NCBI GenBank assembly: GCA_036512955.1
Contig: DATBZX010000207.1
Location: 1 to 22,419, forward strand
DNA from: DASRAA01 sp036512955
GTDB taxonomy: Bacteria > Acidobacteriota > Terriglobia > Terriglobales > Acidobacteriaceae
Direction: 5' to 3'
DNA: 22,419 bases
Shown piece after piece: positions 15,608 to 22,419 of this stretch. The first letter of the stretch is position 1; every line of letters begins with the position of its first letter. Under the pieces are notes generated by a model. That model searched no databases and had not been told where the DNA came from. It worked only from the letters and a program-made list of their open reading frames with translations. Made by a program: the position numbers and the translations under genes.

Positions 15608-17428
15608 ATGCGAAGCGTCAGGGAACTCACATTCCGACTGCGCCAGGAAGCAGCCAACGCCCTCCTCTATCTATCTTCACCAAATTTAGGGCTGTCGGCG
15701 ACCGCTCCGCTCGATGTGTTGCCTGCTCCGAACTCCATCGGTGAAGCACTTCGCGATACCGACTACGCTCGCGAACTGGTGAGCCTAGCAGACGAAATCG
15801 TGCAGGGCCGAATTCCTCTCCTGGGCGATGTGGTCGACTTTGGAGCGACTGTCGCATGGCGGCGCGACCCGCAACGTGGCATTGAAACCCAGCAGAAGTA
15901 TTTTCGAACGATCCCCTATCTCGATCTGGAGGCGGTGGGAGACCACAAGCTGATCTGGGAGCTCAACCGACACCAGCACTTGGTTTTGCTGGCGCAGGCC
16001 TTTGTCGTCACCGGACGGGACGAATACTCCGCCGCAGTGGTCCGCCAACTGGAGCACTGGTGGACGGAGAACCGGTTTCAGCGGGGGATGAACTGGGCCA
16101 GCGCGCTCGAGGTCGGGTTTCGCGCGCTGTCGTGGATATGGATATGGCATCTGGTGGGCGAGAAAGTGTCGGCTTCCTTCCGACAACGCTTTCTCGCCGA
16201 ACTCTATCGCCATGGACTGCATCTCGAATACAACTTGTCGATCTATTTCTCGCCCAATACGCACCTGCTCGGTGAGGCTGTGGCTCTGCATGCTTTGGGA
16301 CGCTTGTTCCCCGCCTTTCCGCGGTCCGAACGCTGGCGCAAGTTGGGACGCGAGATCGTGTGCGGCCACATGAACACTTGCGTGAAGAGTGACGGGAGCT
16401 ACTTCGAACATTCCACCCACTACCATGTGTACGCGCTCGACATGTTCGCGTTTCATGCCGTACTGGAAGACGTTCCCGCATCCTACCGCGAAGGACTTGC
16501 AAGAATGGCGGAGTTTCTCGCCTCGATTACCTGCGAAAGCGGCGAATTGCCATTTCTTGGCGACGACGACGGAGGCCGCTTCTTCTCCCCCTACGGACCG
16601 CGATCACGCTTCGCCCGCGCAACCCTGGCGACGGTATCTTCGCTGCTCCACAGACGTTTCTTCGCGTACTCGAGGCATGACGCGGAAGCGATCGCGTTGT
16701 GGTGGCTTGGGCCGGAGCGCTGCCAAAGCCCGCAGGGCGATCTGATGGCAATTCACTCCCGCCGGTTCGAGGACAGCGGAATCGTAGTCATGCGACGCGG
16801 GCCAGTCTGCGCCGTGTTCGATGCCGGGCCGTTCGGTCCGTGGAGCGGCGGCCATAGTCACTCCGACACGCTATCGCTAGTCGTCACGAGTGGCGATTGT
16901 GAAATCCTCGAAGATTCTGGCACCTATAGCTATATGGATCCCGAATGGCGGGGCGTATTCCGCGGATCGTCGGCTCACAATACGATTCGCATCGATGGCT
17001 TCGACCAGGGCACTCCCGACGGTCCATTTCGCTGGGCGCGGAAGCCGGAAGTGTCATTACTTGAGTTTGTCTGCGACGTAGCGCGCGATCGCGCGGTCGC
17101 AGTGTGCCGCTACCAGGGGTTCTCGCATACCAGGACAGTCGAGTTTGTGAACGGCAGCGAGTTTGAGATCATGGACGAAATCGAGGGTCCGGAGGGTGAG
17201 CACCTGGTCGAGCAATTTTGGCATTTCGCGTTGGGCCCAACAGCATCCAATGCGGGCACATGGAGCATTGGGGACATCGCGGAATTCGCCGTCGAAGGTG
17301 GTAAGTTGGAAAGCGGTTGGCGTTCCCGCTGCTTCGGGTTGAAGGAGGCGGCGCCGGTCATCGTGGTGCGCCGCACAACAGCATTGCCGCTCACGCTGCG
17401 AGCGCGCTTGGTACTAAAGATTCCGTAG
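15608..17428 (+). CDS. Heparinase II/III-family protein (putative polysaccharide lyase)
   Basis: This 606-residue protein has an alpha-helical toroid N-terminal half (for example ELNRHQHLVLLAQAFVVTG and NTHLLGEAVALHALG, about residues 118-235) and a beta-sandwich C-terminal half. The heparinase II/III signature is GGHSHSDTLSLVV (His416 and His418), DSGTYSYMDP and FRGSSAHNTIRIDG. The family cleaves uronic-acid-containing glycans by beta-elimination. In EPS loci some members may trim or edit polymer rather than degrade host glycans. No signal peptide is visible at the N-terminus (MRSVRELTFRLRQEAANALL), so export is unclear. The start ATG 15608 has TGAGG upstream. Its place between two uronate-forming dehydrogenases suggests its substrate is the local polymer. 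Confidence 0.88.
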   Translation: MRSVRELTFRLRQEAANALLYLSSPNLGLSATAPLDVLPAPNSIGEALRDTDYARELVSLADEIVQGRIPLLGDVVDFGATVAWRRDPQRGIETQQKYFRTIPYLDLEAVGDHKLIWELNRHQHLVLLAQAFVVTGRDEYSAAVVRQLEHWWTENRFQRGMNWASALEVGFRALSWIWIWHLVGEKVSASFRQRFLAELYRHGLHLEYNLSIYFSPNTHLLGEAVALHALGRLFPAFPRSERWRKLGREIVCGHMNTCVKSDGSYFEHSTHYHVYALDMFAFHAVLEDVPASYREGLARMAEFLASITCESGELPFLGDDDGGRFFSPYGPRSRFARATLATVSSLLHRRFFAYSRHDAEAIALWWLGPERCQSPQGDLMAIHSRRFEDSGIVVMRRGPVCAVFDAGPFGPWSGGHSHSDTLSLVVTSGDCEILEDSGTYSYMDPEWRGVFRGSSAHNTIRIDGFDQGTPDGPFRWARKPEVSLLEFVCDVARDRAVAVCRYQGFSHTRTVEFVNGSEFEIMDEIEGPEGEHLVEQFWHFALGPTASNAGTWSIGDIAEFAVEGGKLESGWRSRCFGLKEAAPVIVVRRTTALPLTLRARLVLKIP

Positions 17429-17558
17429 AGATTCGCGCGCGCCCATTTGCCGATTACGCAACCGCTGCGCTGAATGTATAGAATCATAGATTGGCAAGAA
17501 TGTGGTTGTGGCGGCCACAAACGTGGTATCGGCACTTTGGGACACAGGAGATCGATTC
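17429..17558. other. Leader of the WbpA-like gene
   Basis: A 130-base gap after the heparinase gene. It contains the inverted repeat listed at 17506-17520 and a strong Shine-Dalgarno AGGAG (17546-17550) eight bases before the ATG at 17559. No clear -10/-35 pair is seen. Confidence 0.45.
17506..17520. promoter_or_regulatory. 15-bp inverted repeat upstream of wbpA, possible operator
   Basis: TTGTGGCGGCCACAA is a perfect inverted repeat of seven bases each side of a central G, ending 38 bases before the start codon. A one-base centre disfavours an RNA hairpin and would suit a dimeric DNA-binding protein. Function is inferred only from position and symmetry. Confidence 0.3.
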
Positions 17559-18884
17559 ATGCAGGTAGTGGAGAAGACCGTCGGCACATTTCAAGCACTG
17601 AAAGACAAGATCGAGAAGAAATCCGCGCACGTCGGAATTGTCGGGTTGGGTTATGTCGGATTGCCGCTGGCGGTAGAGTTTGCCAAGGCGGGTTTCCACG
17701 TTACCGGCATCGACCTGCAGCAGTCGCGCGTTGACCGCCTGATGAAGGGCGAATCCTACATTCAGGATGTCCCCAGCATCGAAGTTGCCCAACTGGTTAA
17801 GGAAGGACGCCTCGACGCAACCACCGACTTTTCCGTGGTCCGCGATCTCGACACCATCAACATCTGCGTGCCTACTCCGCTGCGCAAGACCAAGGACCCC
17901 GACATGAGCTACATCGTGTCGGCCTCCGATGCTATCGAAAAGTACTTTCATCCCGGCCTGCTGGTGATTCTGGAATCGACTACCTATCCGGGCACCACCG
18001 ACGAACTGCTGCTACCGAATTTCGAGAAAAGTGGACTCAAAGTCGGCGAGGATTTCTTTCTGTGCTTCTCACCCGAGCGCGTCGATCCCGGTAACCCCGT
18101 GTACCAGACCCTGAACACGCCCAAGGTGGTTGGGGGTATTACACCTGCTTGCACCGAAATGGGCAGAGTATTCTTCTCGCAAGCGCTGGAGAAGGTTGTC
18201 CCGGTCAGCAATACCCGCGTGGCTGAAATGGTGAAGCTGCTGGAAAACACCTTTCGCATGATCAACATCGGCCTGGTAAATGAGATGGCGCTGATGTGCG
18301 ACGGCATGGGAATCAACGTCTGGGAGGTAATCGACGCCGCCGCCACCAAGCCGTTTGGTTTCATGCCCTTCTATCCCGGGCCTGGACTGGGCGGCCACTG
18401 CATTCCCATCGACCCGTTCTACTTGTCGTGGAAGACCAAGCAGTCGGGTATCGAGGCGCGGTTCATCGAACTCGCGGGCTATATTAACGGCAACATGCCG
18501 CATTTCGTGGTCGGCAAAGTGCAAGGCGCGCTTAACAATCACGGCAAAGCGGTCAAGGGCTCGAGGGTGCACGTCGTCGGCGTCGCTTACAAGCGCAACA
18601 TCGACGACATGCGGGAGTCGCCGGCGCTTGACGTCCTCCTGCTGCTGAAGAAGCTGGGAGCAGAGGTCAGCTACAGCGACCCCTACGTGCCGACACTCAA
18701 GCTGGATGGCCTGGACCTGAAGTCTCAGGAGGCGCAGGTGTCAGCCCGCGCTGCGGATTGCGTGGTCATTATCACCGACCACACGGATTTCGACTACAAG
18801 GCGCTGCTGGATTCTTCAAAGCTGATCGTGGACACGCGCAACGCCATGCGGGGCATCGAGTCAGAAAAGATCGTGCGCCTGTAG
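17559..18884 (+). CDS. wbpA: UDP-N-acetylglucosamine 6-dehydrogenase, WbpA-like
   Basis: From the chosen start this 441-residue enzyme oxidises UDP-GlcNAc (or a related UDP-HexNAc) to the uronic acid with two NAD. The motifs are GLGYVGLPLAVEFAKAGF (residues 29-46), CVPTPL, LESTTYPGTT, FSPERVDPGNP, EMVKLLENTFRMINIGLVNE, and GPGLGGHCIPIDPFYLSWK with catalytic Cys281. AYKRNIDDMRESPALDV lies in the C-terminal domain. The pattern AAATKPFGFMPFYPGPG and RFIELAG is the WbpA/WbpO-type subgroup as I remember it, rather than Ugd. WecC (UDP-ManNAc dehydrogenase) is the main alternative. The open frame extends 19 codons upstream, but ATG 17559 has AGGAG at ideal spacing and begins the family-length protein. 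It is the last gene of the plus-strand EPS run. Confidence 0.88.
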   Translation: MQVVEKTVGTFQALKDKIEKKSAHVGIVGLGYVGLPLAVEFAKAGFHVTGIDLQQSRVDRLMKGESYIQDVPSIEVAQLVKEGRLDATTDFSVVRDLDTINICVPTPLRKTKDPDMSYIVSASDAIEKYFHPGLLVILESTTYPGTTDELLLPNFEKSGLKVGEDFFLCFSPERVDPGNPVYQTLNTPKVVGGITPACTEMGRVFFSQALEKVVPVSNTRVAEMVKLLENTFRMINIGLVNEMALMCDGMGINVWEVIDAAATKPFGFMPFYPGPGLGGHCIPIDPFYLSWKTKQSGIEARFIELAGYINGNMPHFVVGKVQGALNNHGKAVKGSRVHVVGVAYKRNIDDMRESPALDVLLLLKKLGAEVSYSDPYVPTLKLDGLDLKSQEAQVSARAADCVVIITDHTDFDYKALLDSSKLIVDTRNAMRGIESEKIVRL

Positions 18885-18913
18885 GGCGAGGTGAGAGGCA
18901 GAACCAGGCGCGC

Positions 18914-19849
18914 TCACTTTCCTGGCGCGCTCAACCACCCATTGACGGCCAGCCAGTTCCGTAATAGTACGGGCCATTCACCGAGCACGGGATCGCCGAG
19001 GTCCAGGCCGACGCCATGGGGACCGTTCTGGAATACGTGCAGTTCACTGGGAACATGATTTCTCTGGAGCGCAAGATAGAACAGGACAGCGTTGTCTTGC
19101 GGAGGCAAAGCGTCATCCTGGCTCGTCGAAAACAGAAATGCGGGAGGCGTTTTAGGCGTCACCGCCATGTCGGGCGAAATTTCTGCACGCAACTTCAGGC
19201 TGTCGTTGGGGCCGAGCAGGCCCCGGTTTGCCATGTCCCGGAAGCCAGGGTTGGCCCAGCCTGCTACATAGGAAATCAGCGGATAGCCCAGCACCATGAA
19301 ATCAGGACGGCTGCTGACGCGATCGATCGCGTCAGGCGCGGACGGATTTGCTTCGGTGTAGTGCGTCCCGGCCATGGCGGAAAGATGTCCTCCGGCGGAG
19401 AATCCCATGACGCCGATGCGGTCAGGCGCAATGCCAAACTCGGCTGCCCGATTGCGCACCACTCGAATAGCCCGCTGCATGTCCTCAAGTTCGACGGGAT
19501 AGCGATACTTCGGTCCCACCCGGTACTTCAGCACGCACGCCGTCACGCCGAGTGAGTTGAGCCAGTTGGCGACCTGCCGGCCTTCGTGATTGTCGGCTAC
19601 GAAGAGATAAGCGCCTCCGGGTGCAACGATTACCGCTGTGCGCGCAGCCTTCGCCGGGTCGGTGATGAAGGGCCGATAGAGCGTGATCGTCGGCACGTCC
19701 TCGGGAGTCGTGCCCACCGCTCCCGGCGCCTCGCCAGTCCACAAGCGCTCGGTGATTGGCTCAGTATTGAGGTCAGGGTGCTGTTGTGCGATCGCAGTCG
19801 CCGCCAGCATGCACAGCATAATAATCGGTACAAGACGCCGACGATTCAT
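18914..19849 (-). CDS. Secreted alpha/beta hydrolase (esterase/acetylxylan-esterase-like)
   Basis: The 311-residue protein has an N-terminal signal peptide (MNRRRLVPIIMLCMLAATAIAQ, cleaved after about residue 21) and an alpha/beta-hydrolase fold. The oxyanion segment is APGGAY (76-81), the nucleophile elbow is MGFSAGGH (Ser151), the acid is Asp245 or Asp246 in STSQDDALPP, and the His is His278 in GPHGVGL. The BD-FAE/acetylxylan esterase group shares this pattern and removes acetyl or other ester groups from plant or microbial polysaccharides. ATG 19849 is preceded by AGGAGG ten bases upstream, so the start is well supported. It ends 29 bases after the convergent WbpA-like gene and diverges from the NIF3-like gene. 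Substrate is unknown; de-esterification of an exported polysaccharide is plausible. Confidence 0.85.
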   Translation of the reverse strand: MNRRRLVPIIMLCMLAATAIAQQHPDLNTEPITERLWTGEAPGAVGTTPEDVPTITLYRPFITDPAKAARTAVIVAPGGAYLFVADNHEGRQVANWLNSLGVTACVLKYRVGPKYRYPVELEDMQRAIRVVRNRAAEFGIAPDRIGVMGFSAGGHLSAMAGTHYTEANPSAPDAIDRVSSRPDFMVLGYPLISYVAGWANPGFRDMANRGLLGPNDSLKLRAEISPDMAVTPKTPPAFLFSTSQDDALPPQDNAVLFYLALQRNHVPSELHVFQNGPHGVGLDLGDPVLGEWPVLLRNWLAVNGWLSAPGK

Positions 19850-19970
19850 CGCAGGTGGTCCTCCTGAATCTCACTGCCGAGAATACAGCTGCGGCGCAGC
19901 CCACGCTATTGGCAGAGAATTTTTCTGTGATGTCCACATTTATGAATGCCGCAGCTAAACTGGATTCGCC
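19850..19970. promoter_or_regulatory. Divergent intergenic region (hydrolase / NIF3-like)
   Basis: These 121 bases must hold start signals for both genes if they are independently transcribed. I see a 13-base inverted repeat GCTGCGGCGCAGC at 19888-19900, but no convincing -35/-10 pair on either strand. Any regulatory role for the repeat is speculation. Confidence 0.3.
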
Positions 19971-20900
19971 ATGCGAAGCGAAGAAACACAATCGGCACCC
20001 ACCTCTTTGGTTCGAGCTTGCGTAGTCATATTCTTGCTTTCGGTTTTCCCATTCACGTCAGCGGCACAAACCCTCACCGCCGCTGAGGCAATCGCGCGCA
20101 TCCAGAAGCATTACGCGGTTCCCGTTCCTCACGACACCGTGGATACCATCAAGGCTGGCGATCCATCCACTCCGGTTACCGGCATTGCGACAACCTTCCT
20201 CGACACCATGGATGTGCTGCGTGAAGCTCAGCGCCGCGGCCTCAACCTTGTAATCTCGCACGAGCCCACGTTTTACAACCACCTTGATGACGCCGCCTTT
20301 TTCGCCAGCGATCCGGTCTACCGGGAGAAGTTAGCGTTTATTCAGCAACATCACATGGTCGTCTTCCGTTTTCACGACCAGATGCACGGAGTCTCACCGG
20401 ACCCCGTTGCTGTAGGGCTCGTCCAAGCCATGGGCTGGCAGAATTACATGAATGACGGCAATCCGTTCCAACTGACCATTCCGCGGACCACACTCCTCGG
20501 GCTGTCCCGCGAGTTGGCGAAAAGATTGAACGCCCCGACGCTGCGCATTGTCGGAAATCCTGATCTCCCGATTACCCACGTGGCTCTTCTCCCCGGAGCT
20601 GCCGGATCGCAAAAGCAGATCCTCGTATTGCGTTCCGATGAAGTGGAAGTCCTCCTCGCGGGCGAAGTGCCCGAATGGGAAACCGTCGAGTACGTGCGCG
20701 ACGCCAGTGCCCAGGGCCGCCACAAAGCTCTGATCCTTCTGGGTCACGCCGTTTCGGAAGAGGCCGGCATGAAACAGTATGCCGAAGATCTTCGCGCCCT
20801 TTTTCCCAACGTCAAAGTGCAATTTGTCGCCGCCGGCCAGCCCACGTGGAACCCGGACCATCCCCCGGCCGGTGCGACTACCAAGGCCCCCGCAAAATAA
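19971..20900 (+). CDS. NIF3-family (DUF34) protein with an apparent signal peptide
   Basis: The 309-residue protein is a member of the NIF3/YbgI-like dinuclear-metal family. The metal-site motif appears as NLVISHEPTFYNHLDD (His97, His104), and the C-terminal site as LLGHAVSEEAGMKQYAEDL. VTGIATTFLDTMDVLREA matches the N-terminal beta-hairpin of the family. Unlike ordinary NIF3 proteins, which are cytoplasmic, it begins with a hydrophobic leader (residues 15-32, ending SAAQ) that looks like a cleavable signal peptide, so export to the periplasm is predicted. The leader has a long N-region (MRSEETQSAPTSLVRA). The start ATG at 19971 has no strong Shine-Dalgarno. The biochemical role of the family is not settled, so no reaction is claimed. 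It is the first gene of a plus-strand pair with the cNMP/DUF1003 gene, 110 bases apart. Confidence 0.8.
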   Translation: MRSEETQSAPTSLVRACVVIFLLSVFPFTSAAQTLTAAEAIARIQKHYAVPVPHDTVDTIKAGDPSTPVTGIATTFLDTMDVLREAQRRGLNLVISHEPTFYNHLDDAAFFASDPVYREKLAFIQQHHMVVFRFHDQMHGVSPDPVAVGLVQAMGWQNYMNDGNPFQLTIPRTTLLGLSRELAKRLNAPTLRIVGNPDLPITHVALLPGAAGSQKQILVLRSDEVEVLLAGEVPEWETVEYVRDASAQGRHKALILLGHAVSEEAGMKQYAEDLRALFPNVKVQFVAAGQPTWNPDHPPAGATTKAPAK

Positions 20901-21010
20901 GCAGGGTAGCAGCGCAACTCGCTTCTACTGGGTGTTGGGTTGCCGCTTCCTGTGCGGTTGTGCGATGCTCACCCCGACCACGCTACTCCTAGCCTGACCA
21001 CGAGGTGAGC
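20901..21010. other. Short gap before the cNMP-binding gene
   Basis: I found no gene or terminator hairpin here. GAGG at 21002-21005 is the ribosome-binding site for ATG 21011. Confidence 0.35.
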
Positions 21011-21862
21011 ATGCCCTGCAATCCTGAAGAACTGAGACACGTCCCGCTGTTTGCCCTGCTGGATGACGAGGAAATCGCCATCCTGGCCAAGCAAGTTGAA
21101 ATGAAGAAATTCGCGGCCCGCCAGCGCATTTACAAAATGAGCGAACCTGGCGGCCGTGCCTACATCCTGATGGCTGGCCGAGTGCGGGTGACGATGGTGG
21201 ATGACGACCAGCAGGAAGTGGTAGTCGATGAGCCCGGCCATGGTGAGTTCTTCGGCTTTGCGGCCATGCTGGAGCAGACGCCGCACCAGACGACAGCCAT
21301 CGCGCTGGAAGAGACCACGTGTGTCGAGATCGATCGCGATGACATCGCCATCCTACTGCAGAAGAAACCAATGGCGGGCATGGACATGCTCGCTGTGCTG
21401 GGCAGGCAGTTTCACGCTTCGCAACAGTTGGTGAGAGTCCGCGCCAGCCGCAACCCGAACGAGATCATCGAAGAAGCGGAGACATTTGGCGAGCGCATCG
21501 CCGACCGGGTCGCCTCTTTTGGTGGATCGTGGACCTTCATCATCACGTTTCTTTTCGTGCTGGTCATCTACTCCGGCTTCAACGTCATGCTAGGCCACAA
21601 AGCCTGGGACCCGTATCCCTTCATCCTGCTAAACCTGTTCCTGTCGATGCTGGCGGCGCTGCAGGCTCCGGTCATCATGATGAGCCAGAACCGGCAGGAC
21701 ACCAAAGACCGTCTGCGCGGCGAGTTGGACTATGAAGTCAACCGCCGCGCCGAATCGGAAATCCAGGGCCTGGCAGGCAAGCTGAACGTGCTGACTGACA
21801 AAGTGGGCGACGTTGAGGAGTTGATACGGGGAAAACTGAGCACATCGGGATCTGGTGATTAG
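21011..21862 (+). CDS. Cyclic-nucleotide-binding-domain/DUF1003 membrane protein
   Basis: The 283-residue protein joins an N-terminal cNMP-binding domain (about residues 10-125; HVPLFALLDDEEIAILAKQV, then YILMAGRVRV and GEFFGFAAML) to a DUF1003 domain. The latter has two membrane segments: WTFIITFLFVLVIYSGFNVM (about 175-194) and YPFILLNLFLSMLAALQAPV (about 202-221). They are followed by the family tail MMSQNRQDTKDRLRGELDYE and a probable coiled coil. The phosphate-binding cassette Arg typical of true cAMP binders is not obvious, so ligand binding is uncertain. ATG 21011 has GAGG five bases upstream; a GTG two codons earlier overlaps that site and is less likely. Such fusions are frequent in Acidobacteriota and some other soil bacteria, from memory. 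It could sense a ligand and act at the membrane; no partner gene is evident. Confidence 0.8.
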   Translation: MPCNPEELRHVPLFALLDDEEIAILAKQVEMKKFAARQRIYKMSEPGGRAYILMAGRVRVTMVDDDQQEVVVDEPGHGEFFGFAAMLEQTPHQTTAIALEETTCVEIDRDDIAILLQKKPMAGMDMLAVLGRQFHASQQLVRVRASRNPNEIIEEAETFGERIADRVASFGGSWTFIITFLFVLVIYSGFNVMLGHKAWDPYPFILLNLFLSMLAALQAPVIMMSQNRQDTKDRLRGELDYEVNRRAESEIQGLAGKLNVLTDKVGDVEELIRGKLSTSGSGD

Positions 21863-21877
21863 AGCATTTTCTCTAAT
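21858..21877. repeat. Inverted repeat at the stop codon / IS boundary
   Basis: ATTAGAG and CTCTAAT (21858-21864 and 21871-21877) form a perfect 7-base inverted repeat around CATTTT. It includes the TAG stop of the upstream gene. There is no T-tract, so it is not a typical terminator. It may be part of the IS630 left end or a chance hairpin. Confidence 0.35.
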
Positions 21878-21919
21878 AGTGTAGACTTACTTTGGCGAGA
21901 CTCTGCGGCGAGTGAAGCG

Positions 21920-22366
21920 ATGGCGAAGCCATATGGGGATGATCTGCGCCGTAAGTTTCTGTTGGCCTACGATCAAGGCGAGGAGACGTTGGAGGAACTT
22001 GCCGACCGCTTCCTGGTGAGCGTGGGCTGGGCAAAGAAGATTTCCGCACAACGGAACCGCACCGGGCAGGCCGAGCGGGTGCCGCACCAACCCGGGCGGA
22101 AGTGGCGGGCCGGTGCCGAGGCGCAGCGTCAGGTGATGGATTGGGTGGCATCGAAGCCTGATTTGACGCTGGCTCAACTGCAGACCAAGTTGTCCAGCGA
22201 GGCTGGCATTTCGCTGAGCTTGGGGCGGATCTGGCATCTGTTGAAGAAGTTGGGCCTGCGGCTGAAAAAAAGTCACTCCACGCGGTCGAGCGGGACAGTG
22301 AAGCCAACCGCGCACGACGGGAAGAATTCGTGGCGCGCATCCAGTCGATCTCGCCGGAGCGGCTGA
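21920..22366 (+). CDS. IS630-family transposase, first frame (orfA)
   Basis: The 148-residue frame encodes the DNA-binding N-terminal part of an IS630-family transposase: a first helix-turn-helix (LEELADRFLVSVGWAKKISA, about residues 23-42) and a second winged-helix region (LAQLQTKLSSEAGISLSLGR, about 85-104). After LKKLGLRLKK (codon 117) the residues become Ser/Arg-rich and unrelated to transposases. The real continuation is therefore in the -1 frame, entered at a run of seven A (22265-22271). Start ATG 21920 has only a weak purine-rich GAGTGAAG upstream. Either programmed -1 frameshifting or a disabling mutation would explain the layout. Confidence 0.8.
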   Translation: MAKPYGDDLRRKFLLAYDQGEETLEELADRFLVSVGWAKKISAQRNRTGQAERVPHQPGRKWRAGAEAQRQVMDWVASKPDLTLAQLQTKLSSEAGISLSLGRIWHLLKKLGLRLKKSHSTRSSGTVKPTAHDGKNSWRASSRSRRSG

Positions 22367-22419
22367 TTTTCCTGGACGAGAGCGGCGTCACGACCTCGAT
22401 GACACGACTCTATGCGCGC
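22270..22419 (+). CDS. IS630-family transposase, -1 frame continuation (partial)
   Basis: From the A7 tract the -1 frame is open to the window end (50 codons). It reads KSLHAVERDSEANRARREEF and then ERLIFLDESGVTTSM, the beginning of the DDE catalytic domain, with the first catalytic Asp in FLDESGV. Joined to the first frame it gives a seamless IS630 transposase. The rest of the catalytic triad lies outside the window. Confidence 0.8.

Larger units (their letters stand above)
21861..22419 (+). mobile_element. IS630-family insertion sequence, left part
   Basis: The transposase motifs at 21920-22419 identify an IS630-family element that continues beyond the window. The left boundary is not certain. 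IS630 elements duplicate a TA target, and a TA lies in the stop codon of the upstream gene, so the element may begin at about 21862. The right end and inverted repeat are out of view. Confidence 0.55.

Noticed and set aside
18900..18935. Repeated GGCGCGCTCA near the end of the WbpA-like gene
   Set aside because: The two copies are short, overlap the hydrolase C-terminus and form no terminator with a T-tract.

Overview
The window reads as a chromosomal extracellular-polysaccharide (EPS) region of a moderately GC-rich bacterium. The best guess is an Acidobacteriota (Terriglobia-like) genome. This rests on the style of the proteins: a secreted right-handed beta-helix protein, a cNMP-binding/DUF1003 protein, an FkbH/ACP pair inside an EPS locus, and many eroded gene remnants. 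It is an inference and no taxonomic marker gene is present.

Left part (1-6100): two intact genes sit among gene debris. These are a secreted parallel beta-helix protein (minus strand, 1104-2834) and a GT4 glycosyltransferase (plus strand, 3993-5165). Around them I can read a class I methyltransferase broken by several frameshifts and an internal deletion (308-917), an SGNH-hydrolase-like gene cut by a transposase scrap (3402-3945), a beta-helix fragment (5373-5501), and a degenerate second copy of the fkbH 5' end (5607-5718).

Middle part (6133-10407): a compact, possibly functional module. A NodB-like polysaccharide deacetylase and a GNAT/FemAB-like acyltransferase are on the plus strand. 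They converge on a minus-strand operon encoding an FkbH-type HAD-IIIC protein and a stand-alone acyl carrier protein whose start overlaps the fkbH stop. The module lies between two direct repeats (5607-5718 and 10354-10466, about 83% identical by hand alignment). A TPR-like remnant lies just beyond.

Right-centre (11024-18884), all plus strand: an EPS run of asparagine-synthase-type amidotransferase, GT4 glycosyltransferase (4-nt overlap), an AlgD-like GDP-mannose/UDP-glucose 6-dehydrogenase, a heparinase II/III-family protein and a WbpA-like UDP-GlcNAc 6-dehydrogenase. Together they suggest an acidic polymer containing uronic acids, possibly mannuronate and an N-acetyl-hexosaminuronate, with an amidation step and a lyase-like editing or degrading enzyme. 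No flippase, polymerase, priming transferase or exosortase is visible.

Right end (18914-22419): a secreted alpha/beta hydrolase (minus) diverges from a NIF3-family protein carrying an apparent signal peptide. These are followed by a cNMP-binding/DUF1003 membrane protein and the left part of an IS630-family element with a frameshifted transposase that runs off the window. No tRNA, rRNA or CRISPR array was seen.
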